DNA from: Actinomycetota bacterium
GTDB taxonomy: Bacteria > Actinomycetota > Thermoleophilia > Solirubrobacterales > Solirubrobacteraceae
Reading direction: 5' to 3'
Length of the DNA: 14,912 bases
Assembly: GCA_903970315.1 (NCBI GenBank)
Contig: CAJCIJ010000245.1
Span: 1 to 14,912, forward strand
The number at the start of each line of letters is the position of its first letter. Position 1 is the first letter of the stretch. Shown piece after piece: positions 1-5,925 of the stretch. Position numbers and translations under genes: made by a program. The notes under the pieces are model-generated. The model was not told the DNA's origin and did not search any database. It was given only the letters and a program-made list of their open reading frames with translations.

Positions 1-736
1 CACTGCCTACGACGATCAGGTCAAACAGATATCCAGGCACCGGCTGGAACGTCAGGCCGAGGTGCTCGGCGAACACCGCCGGCGTTGGACGCCGCAGGAC
101 CTCGGTTGGCGTGATCACGACAGGCGTGTCCTGTGGTCCCAGCCCCATCGCCTCCAGAACCGCGCCGATGTCCTGGTCGTCCTCCGCGTCCACCCAGGCG
201 TGCGGAATCCGTGCGTGCTCGGCGAACGTCCTCAGGCTCATGGCCTCGCGCGAGTAGCGCGAGCCGACGATGCGGATCGCCTGGGCGGCGTCGCCGGAGC
301 GAAGCTGCTGGCGTCGGGCAAGCAGCGTGGCGAAGATCGGCTCAGCGAGCGACGGCCGCGCGCTCATCAGCCGCCGAAACTCCTCTGGAGGGACGACAAG
401 CACCTCGCCGTCGGCGGCTACGCGGGCGCTCAGGTACCGCCGCTGTCCCGTCAGCAGCGTCAGCTCGCCGATATAGGTCCCCGGGCCGAACACGGTCACC
501 GGCGGCGCATCGGGCTCGTCGGACCGCAGCAGCTCGACCTCGCCGTCCAAGACCACGAACAGCTCATAGGAAGCGTCCCCCGCCCGGAATAGGAACTCGC
601 CCGTGGTCACGGGCTTCCTGGCGCCGAACTCGTCGATCTCGGCCAGTTGCGCTGCGCTGAGTACCGGGACGACCACCGGTTGCGGCGCATTCGCGGGCCT
701 GGATGGGTCGGAAGCGATAGACGAAACCTTAGCCAC
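1..736 (-). CDS. Cyclic-nucleotide-binding / thioredoxin-like / thioredoxin-reductase fusion (N-terminal part, cut by window edge)
   Basis: Translation of the reverse strand gives 245 residues running off the left edge without a stop. Residues about 30-135 form a CRP-like cNMP-binding domain, with a phosphate-cassette-like stretch GELTLLTGQRRYLSARV. Residues about 153-225 look like a thioredoxin/glutaredoxin-fold domain (IRIVGSRYSREA through TPVVITPTEVL), but the position of the usual CxxC carries SRYSRE, so this domain should not be redox active. The last residues, FDLIVVGS, begin the FAD-binding Rossmann strand of a thioredoxin-reductase-type flavoprotein. By family knowledge the missing part would be an NADPH-dependent, FAD-containing disulfide reductase, probably cytosolic and modulated by a nucleotide ligand. 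The GTG at 736 is the first start fitting the domain; it has no clear Shine-Dalgarno, so the exact start is uncertain. It is divergent from the DUF427 gene. Confidence 0.85.
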   Translation of the reverse strand, partial: MAKVSSIASDPSRPANAPQPVVVPVLSAAQLAEIDEFGARKPVTTGEFLFRAGDASYELFVVLDGEVELLRSDEPDAPPVTVFGPGTYIGELTLLTGQRRYLSARVAADGEVLVVPPEEFRRLMSARPSLAEPIFATLLARRQQLRSGDAAQAIRIVGSRYSREAMSLRTFAEHARIPHAWVDAEDDQDIGAVLEAMGLGPQDTPVVITPTEVLRRPTPAVFAEHLGLTFQPVPGYLFDLIVVGS

Positions 737-787
737 CGTAGATCGCTGCCAGGAGCCAGAGACGCACGGCCGCCGACGGGCGCGCGC

Positions 788-815
788 TTGGCACGCGTTG
801 AGCCGCCGCTACCGT
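788..815 (+). promoter_or_regulatory. Predicted leaderless promoter of the DUF427 gene
   Basis: TTGGCA (788-793, five of six matches to TTGACA), a 16-base spacer, then TACCGT (810-815, matching TANNNT). The ATG at 822 lies exactly six bases after the -10 box, so transcription should begin at or next to the start codon. No Shine-Dalgarno precedes that ATG, which fits a leaderless mRNA. This supports the 822 start over any upstream start. Confidence 0.55.
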
Positions 816-821
816 GTGGGC

Positions 822-1592
822 ATGGCAGCCGCGACAGACCACGACCACCAGCGCGGACGCGTCCGGGTGGAGCCGTGTTTCAAGCGTGTGCGCGCCTACC
901 TTGGCGGCGAGCTGGTCGCCGACACGATCCGCCCGGCACTGGTGTGGGAGGTGCCGTACTACCCCACCTACTACTTCCCGGTCGCCGACGTTCGCACTGA
1001 GTTGCTGCGCAAGGAGGACGGCGTCGCGCACTCTCCCAGTCGCGGCGAGGGCACCCTCTACACGGTCGCGGCCGGCGGCCACGAGGCCCCGGCGGGGGCG
1101 CTGCGCTACGAGCAGTCGCCGCTTGCGCAGCTACGCGAGCTGATCCGGCTTGACTGGGACTCGATGGATGCCTGGTTTGAGGAGGACGAGGAGGTCTTCA
1201 CGCACCCGCGCGACCCCTACACGCGGGTGGACATCCTGCCCAGCTCGCGACTGGTGCGAGTCGAGGTGGAGGGAGTCGCGCTGGCGGAGACCTCGAGCCC
1301 CCGGCTGCTGTTTGAGACTGGGCCGCCGGTTCGGTACTACCTGCCCAAGACCCACGTGCGAATGGAGCTGCTCGAGCGCACGGACGTGGTCACGCACTGC
1401 CCGTACAAGGGACAGGCCGAGTCGTGGTCGGTGCGCCTGGGCGACACCGTCCACGAGAACCTCGCGTGGTGCTACCCCGCGCCGCTGCCGGAGTCCCAGA
1501 AGATCGCCGGGCTGATGTGCTTTTACAACGAGAAGGTGGACACCTTTGTCGATGGCGTCAGGCAAGAGCGTCCCGCGACAAGGGCCGGCTGA
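822..1592 (+). CDS. Tandem DUF427 (PF04248) domain protein
   Basis: A 256-residue protein with two copies of the DUF427 fold. The first copy spans roughly residues 10-90 (VRVEPCFKRVRAYLGGELVA, then WEVPYYPTYYFPVADV). The second spans about 125-245 (VRVEVEGVALAETSSPRLLFETG, YYLPKTHVRMELL, then THCPYKGQAESWSV and NLAWCYPAPLPESQKIAGLMCFYNEKVD in separate blocks). The second copy is the better preserved, keeping the HCPYKG and CFYNEKVD motifs typical of the family. The biochemical role is unknown to me; Pfam has placed this domain with nucleotidyltransferase-like folds, but I see no proven catalytic site. No signal peptide or membrane segment is seen, so it should be cytosolic. The open frame extends upstream to 603, but the predicted promoter and domain boundary favour ATG 822. 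A UBP zinc-finger gene follows 72 bases downstream on the same strand. Confidence 0.88.
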   Translation: MAAATDHDHQRGRVRVEPCFKRVRAYLGGELVADTIRPALVWEVPYYPTYYFPVADVRTELLRKEDGVAHSPSRGEGTLYTVAAGGHEAPAGALRYEQSPLAQLRELIRLDWDSMDAWFEEDEEVFTHPRDPYTRVDILPSSRLVRVEVEGVALAETSSPRLLFETGPPVRYYLPKTHVRMELLERTDVVTHCPYKGQAESWSVRLGDTVHENLAWCYPAPLPESQKIAGLMCFYNEKVDTFVDGVRQERPATRAG

Positions 1593-1664
1593 AGCCCCAT
1601 GCCCGCCTACCCAGGCTCCGCAACCGGCCGCCAAACCTGAACACACCACCGAACGGAGCGCGCC

Positions 1665-1979
1665 ATGGCCACATGCAGTCACCTCGATGAAATCACGATC
1701 ACCCAGCTGCCCGAGGCCGTAGACGGCTGCGAGGACTGTCTGCGCATCGGCGATCCCTGGCTGCACCTGCGCCTGTGCCTTGAGTGCGGTCACGTGGGCT
1801 GCTGCGACGACTCCCCCAACCGACACGCCACCGCGCACGCGGAGGCGAGCGGTCATCGGATCATCCGCTCGCTGGAGCCCGGCGAGCTGTGGTCATGGTG
1901 TTATGCCGACGAAGTCGCGATGATCCTCCCGGAGGTCCACGGCGAGACTCGGATTCCGCCGTCGCCACTGGGCGGCTGA
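1665..1979 (+). CDS. Small UBP-type zinc-finger protein
   Basis: A 104-residue soluble protein that is essentially a single zf-UBP domain. Candidate zinc ligands are C4/H6, C22/C25, C38/C41, H43 or C46, and H54/H58/H64, in the spacing CxxC, CxxCGHxGC, HxxxHxxxxxH. The WCY motif near the end (W78-C79-Y80) is also typical of the family. In eukaryotic deubiquitinases this domain binds the free C-terminal glycines of ubiquitin. Bacterial stand-alone versions are common in actinobacteria and I know of no established ligand. The second cysteine of the usual WCYxC is absent (WCYADE). GGAG at 1655-1658 is a reasonable ribosome binding site for the ATG. It is probably co-transcribed with the DUF427 gene upstream, and it converges on the sulfatase gene. 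Confidence 0.88.
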   Translation: MATCSHLDEITITQLPEAVDGCEDCLRIGDPWLHLRLCLECGHVGCCDDSPNRHATAHAEASGHRIIRSLEPGELWSWCYADEVAMILPEVHGETRIPPSPLGG

Positions 1980-2084
1980 AGCCACCGCTCGCGCTTCCTG
2001 GCGGGGAGTTAGAGCCCGTGCGCTTCCAAACGCGAGCCACCGCAGCATCGCTACCCGAGCTGCCCGTGAGAGAGCTACCGATCA

Positions 2085-2109
2085 GCGAGCGCGAGCATTG
2101 ATCGCTCGC
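2085..2109. terminator. GC-rich inverted repeat between convergent genes, possible terminator
   Basis: GCGAGCG (2085-2091) is repeated inverted as CGCTCGC (2103-2109). An alternative nested stem pairs 2091-2096 with 2104-2109 around a seven-base loop. It lies between the ends of the zinc-finger gene (1979) and the sulfatase gene (2144), where a shared terminator would be expected. It is followed on the + strand by a short A run rather than a T run, so it is not a classical intrinsic terminator in either direction. Confidence 0.3.
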
Positions 2110-2143
2110 AAAAGGACCGCGTATCTCATGCGGTGTCCATCGG

Positions 2144-3919
2144 CTACAGGGGTTCAGGAGCGTGGCCGAGTGCTTCCCGCCGGCGCACCGCGTTGACCTT
2201 GATCGCCTCGTAGCGCTCATGGGCGTGGTAGTTGGCAAGGCCCTCGTCTTGCGCCGGGCGCAGCGCCGGCGGCACGGGTGCGCGCAGCTCGTCGGGGATT
2301 GCGCGCTCGTGCAGCGTGGCCGTCAGCGCATCCAGGTGTGCCGAGCCGTTGCCCTGGGCCGACAGCTCCATACGCCCCTCGGGCGTGGAGTAGTCATAGA
2401 ACTCCGTTTCCTGGCCCTCGGCGAGCGGTTCAATCGTGCCGGGCCGCCAGTTTGAGTAGACGGCCAGCTTGCTCTTGGGCGTGCGCAGTGCGACCACGTG
2501 GCGCGGTGCGTAGTAGGGGTAGGGCGTGCGTGCGAACTCCGTGATGTCCTCGTCGGTGGCGTGAAGCACCCAGTCGCGGCCGACCGCCCCAGGGTCACGG
2601 CAGATCGCGGCCATGTCGTGGCGCCGAGCCAGATGGGCATAGCGCGACTGCTTGCGCCACGCCTCTGAGCCCGTGGCAATCGTGAGCTTGAGCGCTACGA
2701 CGTCGGCGCTTGAAGTCAGCTGAGTTCGCGGCACGTTGGTGGCGGCCGTGATTCTCGCGCGTGGGTCATAGACGTAGAACGGAACGCGGATCGCCTCCTC
2801 GTAGGCCGAGGCGCCCTTGCCGCGCAGACCGTGCGAGCCGCAGTACTCGCCGTGATCGGAGGTGAACAGCACGACGGTGTTGGCCGCGAGTTCGGGCTTG
2901 GACCACAGCGCTGCAAGCACGCGGCCGATCTGGAGGTCGACGTAGTTCTGCAACAGCAGGTAGGTGTCCATCATCTGCGTAAACCACGTCACCCCCTCGG
3001 GGCCGGTGAACAGCACAGGCCCGAAGGCACGGGCGGCGGTGTCCTGGAGTGCGCGCTGTAGCTGGGGTTTGTGCCGTTCGATCAGCTGTTCCGGCGTCTC
3101 GAAGTTCGGCGGCAGGCCGGTGGCGCGCCGTGGCGGGGCAGCCTCGGCGGCAAAGCGGTTGGTAAAGCGGTACCACCAGGCAATGTCGTGCGGGTTGACG
3201 AACGAAACGGTTGCCGCCCACGGCGTGCTGGAGCCGTGCTCTGCCAGCCAGCCGATGAACTGGTCGGCGATCTTTGGGTCCTCGCGGGTGCCCTGTCCGG
3301 GGCTGCCGTCCGGCGATGGGTAGGTGCCTCCGGAGAAGCCGTACTGCTCAAGGGGCGCGTACACGTCGGGGTTCAGATGCCACTTGCCGTAGTAGGCGGT
3401 TTGGTAGCCGAGCTCACGCAGCAGCGTGCCCCACGTGGGAAAGGCCGGATTCAGCCAGCCGGTGCCAGTGATCATCACGCCGGTCTGGTGGGTGTAGAGG
3501 CCGGTCAACAGCACACTGCGCGACGGCGAACAGTCGTTGGCTGCCGTGTAATGGCGTTCGAAGCTCACCGACCGTTGACGGAGCGCCGCGAGGTTGGGCA
3601 TGGCGGCGGCCGGACCGTAGGAGGCGGGCATCCAAACCGGGCTGCGGAGCTGGTCGACGATAATTGTGAGGATGTTCGGCGGCCTCGACGAGGCTCGGGG
3701 CCGCAACGGACGGCGCTTGGGTCCGCCCCCGCTCCTGGCGCCAAGGTCGATCCCCAGCCCGACCAGCGCCGCACCGGCTGCGGCTGCGCCTTTGACGAGG
3801 AACGATCGGCGGCTGATCGTCCGCCGGTGGCGCGCCGGGCCGACAGCGGGCGGGAGCCGTGACCCAGGCGCCCCGGCAGCGGGTCTGGGGGGATCGCCGG
3901 CTCGGTGGCTGTCGTGCAC
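2144..3919 (-). CDS. Tat-exported formylglycine-dependent sulfatase family protein
   Basis: A 591-residue protein of the alkaline phosphatase/sulfatase superfamily. A twin-arginine signal (SRRSFLVKG, residues 36-44) precedes a hydrophobic Ala/Gly-rich stretch, so it is predicted to be exported folded. The mature part opens with PPNILTIIVDQL (metal-binding D89). The catalytic signature C130-S-P-S-R134 matches CxPxR, in which the cysteine is converted to formylglycine. Further motifs are YYGKWHL (177-182), NPHD (242-245) and TSDHGEYCGSHG (353-364, metal site). By family it should hydrolyse a sulfate ester, or possibly a phosphonate ester; the substrate cannot be read from the sequence. The VDQ form of the first metal motif resembles the choline-sulfatase/arylsulfatase clade. 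The start is GTG 3919 with no Shine-Dalgarno but a well-placed -10 box, suggesting a leaderless mRNA. Activity requires a formylglycine-generating enzyme, which is not in this window. Confidence 0.9.
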   Translation of the reverse strand: MHDSHRAGDPPRPAAGAPGSRLPPAVGPARHRRTISRRSFLVKGAAAAGAALVGLGIDLGARSGGGPKRRPLRPRASSRPPNILTIIVDQLRSPVWMPASYGPAAAMPNLAALRQRSVSFERHYTAANDCSPSRSVLLTGLYTHQTGVMITGTGWLNPAFPTWGTLLRELGYQTAYYGKWHLNPDVYAPLEQYGFSGGTYPSPDGSPGQGTREDPKIADQFIGWLAEHGSSTPWAATVSFVNPHDIAWWYRFTNRFAAEAAPPRRATGLPPNFETPEQLIERHKPQLQRALQDTAARAFGPVLFTGPEGVTWFTQMMDTYLLLQNYVDLQIGRVLAALWSKPELAANTVVLFTSDHGEYCGSHGLRGKGASAYEEAIRVPFYVYDPRARITAATNVPRTQLTSSADVVALKLTIATGSEAWRKQSRYAHLARRHDMAAICRDPGAVGRDWVLHATDEDITEFARTPYPYYAPRHVVALRTPKSKLAVYSNWRPGTIEPLAEGQETEFYDYSTPEGRMELSAQGNGSAHLDALTATLHERAIPDELRAPVPPALRPAQDEGLANYHAHERYEAIKVNAVRRREALGHAPEPL

Positions 3920-3925
3920 GGGGGC

Positions 3926-3954
3926 AGTGTAAGCGCGTCGGGGACACGTGTCGC
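3926..3954 (-). promoter_or_regulatory. Predicted leaderless promoter of the sulfatase gene
   Basis: On the minus strand, GCGACA (3954-3949, four of six matches to TTGACA), a 17-base spacer, then TACACT (3931-3926, TANNNT). The GTG start at 3919 follows the -10 box after exactly six bases. No Shine-Dalgarno is present. The perfect palindrome GACACGTGTC (3943-3952) overlaps the -35 box, a position suited to a repressor. Confidence 0.5.
3943..3952. promoter_or_regulatory. Perfect 10-bp palindrome GACACGTGTC, candidate operator
   Basis: A perfect inverted repeat centred 28 bases upstream of the sulfatase start and overlapping the proposed -35 element. A symmetric site here could bind a dimeric regulator. 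It has no second copy that I noticed in this window, and a 10-bp palindrome can occur by chance, so the call is tentative. Confidence 0.25.
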
Positions 3955-3956
3955 CA

Positions 3957-3970
3957 GGCCCAACAGGGCC
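3957..3970 (-). terminator. Tight GC hairpin after the photolyase gene, possible terminator
   Basis: GGCCC and GGGCC pair around a four-base loop, 34-47 bases after the photolyase stop and just upstream of the proposed sulfatase promoter. There is no T tract, as is common in high-GC actinobacteria. If functional it would separate the photolyase transcript from the sulfatase. Confidence 0.3.
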
Positions 3971-4003
3971 GCACGACGTTGCTGGCGGCGTGACTGACCG
4001 CGC

Positions 4004-5401
4004 CTAGACGACGCGGTAGCGCTCCAGCGCCTGCTGTCGCGCCTGGGCGTGGTTGACTATCGGAGCTGGGTAGTCCACGCCGATGACACAGCCCGCCTCG
4101 CGTTGGGTCTCTGCGGACATCGTCCAGGGCTCGCTCAGGTGAGCGTCGGGGACACGTTTGAGCTCGGGCACGTAACGCCGCACATAGGCGCCATCGGGAT
4201 CATGGGTCGCCATCTGACGGGTCGGACTGAGGATCCGCCTGTAGACGGGCTGCGGATCGGTGCCCACGGACGCTATCCACTGCCAGTTGCCGTTGTTTGA
4301 CGCCTGGTCGCCGTCGACGAGCAGGCGCATGAAGTGGCGCTCGCCCCAACGCCAGTCGATCCCCAAATCCTTGGTCAAGAATGATCCGACCACCATGCGA
4401 ACGCGGTTGTGCATCCAGCCTTCGCGACGCAGCTGACGCATGCCGGCATCCACCAGGGGGTAGCCCGTCAGTCCGTCGCACCATGCCGCAAACAGCCCGT
4501 GGGCGCGGCTCCAGGAGATCTTGCCGCGGTAGCGCTGCTGGAACTCAGACGTGGCGTTACCGGGGAAGTGAAAGAGCACGTGGTGGTAGAAGTCCCGCCA
4601 GCACAGCTGGCGGCGAAACGCCTGCGGGTCGGCGGCGGGGCCCAGGCTGGACTCAACCTCGCCCGCCGAGACACATCCGAGGTGCAGATACGGCGAAAGG
4701 CCCGAGGTTCCGTGTCGTGCGGGCACATCGCGGCCGGCGCCATAGTCATCGACGGCTGCCGCCAGAAAGCGCCCCAGGCACGCTCTCCCCGCGCTCTCTC
4801 CGCCCGGTGGCGGCTCGTCGACCTCCTGTGTGAGGCCGAGCTCGGCAAGCGCAGGGACCACCCCGACCTTCGCGCTGCGCGGAAGCGCCGGCAGCTCATC
4901 GGGCGCCCGCAGCAGATCCCGACGTGGTGCCTTCTCCCAAGCCCGATGGAAGGGTGAGAACACCGTGTAGGGGCCACCGGCCTGCGTTTTGAGCCCACCC
5001 ACGTCGTCGATCGCGTTGAGGCCTGGGTGGGCCACCAGCTCGGGCCCACCGGCGCCGAATGCCGCACGCACGCGCTCCCCACGGCTGCGTGCGAAGGGGC
5101 TCACATCGGCGCTGAAGTGCACCGCGCGGGCTTCCACCGCCCGAGCCAGCGCCACGAGTTCGCGCTCCGGAGGGCCGTGACAGACCACGAGCCCGCTGCC
5201 ACGTGCACGCAGTGAAGCGGCGAGGTCGGCCAGGCTCTGGAGCAAGAATTGGGTGCGCGGACCGGAGGCGTGGCGTCCGTGCAGCAGGCGGTCGTCCAGG
5301 CAGAAGACGGGCACGATGTCGTCGTGCGCCTGGAGCGCGGCGCTGAGCGCCGGATGGTCGTTTACGCGCAGGTCGCGGCGAAACCAGACGAGCGCGCTCA
5401 C
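4004..5401 (-). CDS. phr: Deoxyribodipyrimidine photolyase, class I CPD type
   Basis: A 465-residue DNA photolyase, the usual family length. The N-terminal antenna-binding Rossmann domain (about 1-130) opens with LVWFRRDLRVNDHPAL. The FAD-binding helical domain (about 205-465) carries GTSGLSPYLHLGCVS (231-245), CWRDFY (267-272), GYPLVDAGMRQL (313-324), GWMHNRVRM (328-336) and DQASNNGNWQW (365-375). By counting against E. coli photolyase from memory, the electron-transfer tryptophan triad is kept as W297, W350 and W373, and the asparagine contacting FAD and the CPD lesion corresponds to N369. It should therefore repair UV cyclobutane dimers using blue light. The antenna cofactor cannot be decided. 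It starts with GTG inside the stop of the SRPBCC gene (GTGA overlap), indicating translational coupling. A cryptochrome-like role is possible but less likely given these residues. Confidence 0.95.
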   Translation of the reverse strand: MSALVWFRRDLRVNDHPALSAALQAHDDIVPVFCLDDRLLHGRHASGPRTQFLLQSLADLAASLRARGSGLVVCHGPPERELVALARAVEARAVHFSADVSPFARSRGERVRAAFGAGGPELVAHPGLNAIDDVGGLKTQAGGPYTVFSPFHRAWEKAPRRDLLRAPDELPALPRSAKVGVVPALAELGLTQEVDEPPPGGESAGRACLGRFLAAAVDDYGAGRDVPARHGTSGLSPYLHLGCVSAGEVESSLGPAADPQAFRRQLCWRDFYHHVLFHFPGNATSEFQQRYRGKISWSRAHGLFAAWCDGLTGYPLVDAGMRQLRREGWMHNRVRMVVGSFLTKDLGIDWRWGERHFMRLLVDGDQASNNGNWQWIASVGTDPQPVYRRILSPTRQMATHDPDGAYVRRYVPELKRVPDAHLSEPWTMSAETQREAGCVIGVDYPAPIVNHAQARQQALERYRVV

Positions 5402-5883
5402 ACACCGACCGCAGACTGCTCTATTCGCTCGGCCACAACTTGTTCGCGGTAGTCAAAAACTCGTTCCAGGTCGCGGCGGACGAGCAGAGCATGGGCGAAC
5501 TGCCCGAGCGGTCCCAGGGGCAGCCGGTAGCGCACCCTGTCGCCGATCACCGTCGCCCCGTCTCCGTCGTCGCGGAACGTGTGCAGGTGTTCCCACAATG
5601 AGTACGGACCGCGGAGCTGCAGGTCGATGAAGCGCGTCGGCGGGTCCCATAACTCGATCCGCGTGCGCCAGCGCAGGGGCACACCGCGCAGACTCAGGCG
5701 ATAGTCGATCAGCGTGCCCTGCCGCATCTCGATCGGCTCGGGCGTGATCACGTGGAACCCCATCCAGGGCGGCGTCAGCTCCTCCAGATTGCGTGCCTGC
5801 CCGTAGAAGGCGAACACGGTCTCGATCGGGAGCGCAAGCCGCTGCTGGCGCTCCAGAACGTGCGTATAGGAGCCGCTCACCAC
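5398..5883 (-). CDS. SRPBCC (START/Bet v1-like) family protein
   Basis: A 161-residue single-domain protein with the N-terminal pattern of SRPBCC proteins of the COG4276/cell-division-inhibitor-like type: RQQRLALPIETVFAFY, then NLEELTPPWMGFHV, an LRGVPLRWRTRIELWDPP block, and WEHLHTFRDDGDGATVIGDRVRYRLPLGPLG as separate elements. The fold has a hydrophobic cavity for a small lipophilic ligand; none is identifiable here. No signal peptide is present. GGAAGG (5893-5888) lies four bases before GTG 5883 and seven before the next GTG at 5880, so the true start may be one codon later. Its stop overlaps the photolyase start. From memory, relatives of this family often sit next to photolyase genes in other genomes, which suggests a shared light or UV response, but the mechanism is unknown. 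Confidence 0.85.
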   Translation of the reverse strand: MVSGSYTHVLERQQRLALPIETVFAFYGQARNLEELTPPWMGFHVITPEPIEMRQGTLIDYRLSLRGVPLRWRTRIELWDPPTRFIDLQLRGPYSLWEHLHTFRDDGDGATVIGDRVRYRLPLGPLGQFAHALLVRRDLERVFDYREQVVAERIEQSAVGV

Positions 5884-5909
5884 TGCGCCTTCCGGCGTGA
5901 GCGGGGGTT

Positions 5910-5925
5910 GGTCACCCTTCTGACC
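5910..5925 (-). terminator. Small hairpin directly after the RCC1 gene
   Basis: GGTCA and TGACC pair around a six-base loop, beginning immediately after the RCC1 stop codon and ending about 17 bases before the SRPBCC ribosome binding site. The stem is only five base pairs and no T tract follows. It may weakly attenuate read-through or stabilise a 3' end. Confidence 0.25.

Noticed and set aside
603..821. Upstream extension of the DUF427 open frame to 603
   Set aside because: The extra 73 codons overlap the start of the divergent cNMP/reductase gene and match no domain. A promoter with correct spacing points to ATG 822 instead.
2081..2110. The GCGAGCG/CGCTCGC hairpin as a strong intrinsic terminator
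   Set aside because: The neighbouring run is A on the + strand, so neither transcript would carry a U tract immediately after the stem. It is kept only as a low-confidence feature.
3935..4157. Exact 15-base repeat GCGTCGGGGACACGT at 3935-3949 and 4143-4157
   Set aside because: One copy is intergenic and the other inside the photolyase coding region. A single 15-base match in 15 kb of GC-rich DNA is close to chance expectation, and no further copies were noticed.
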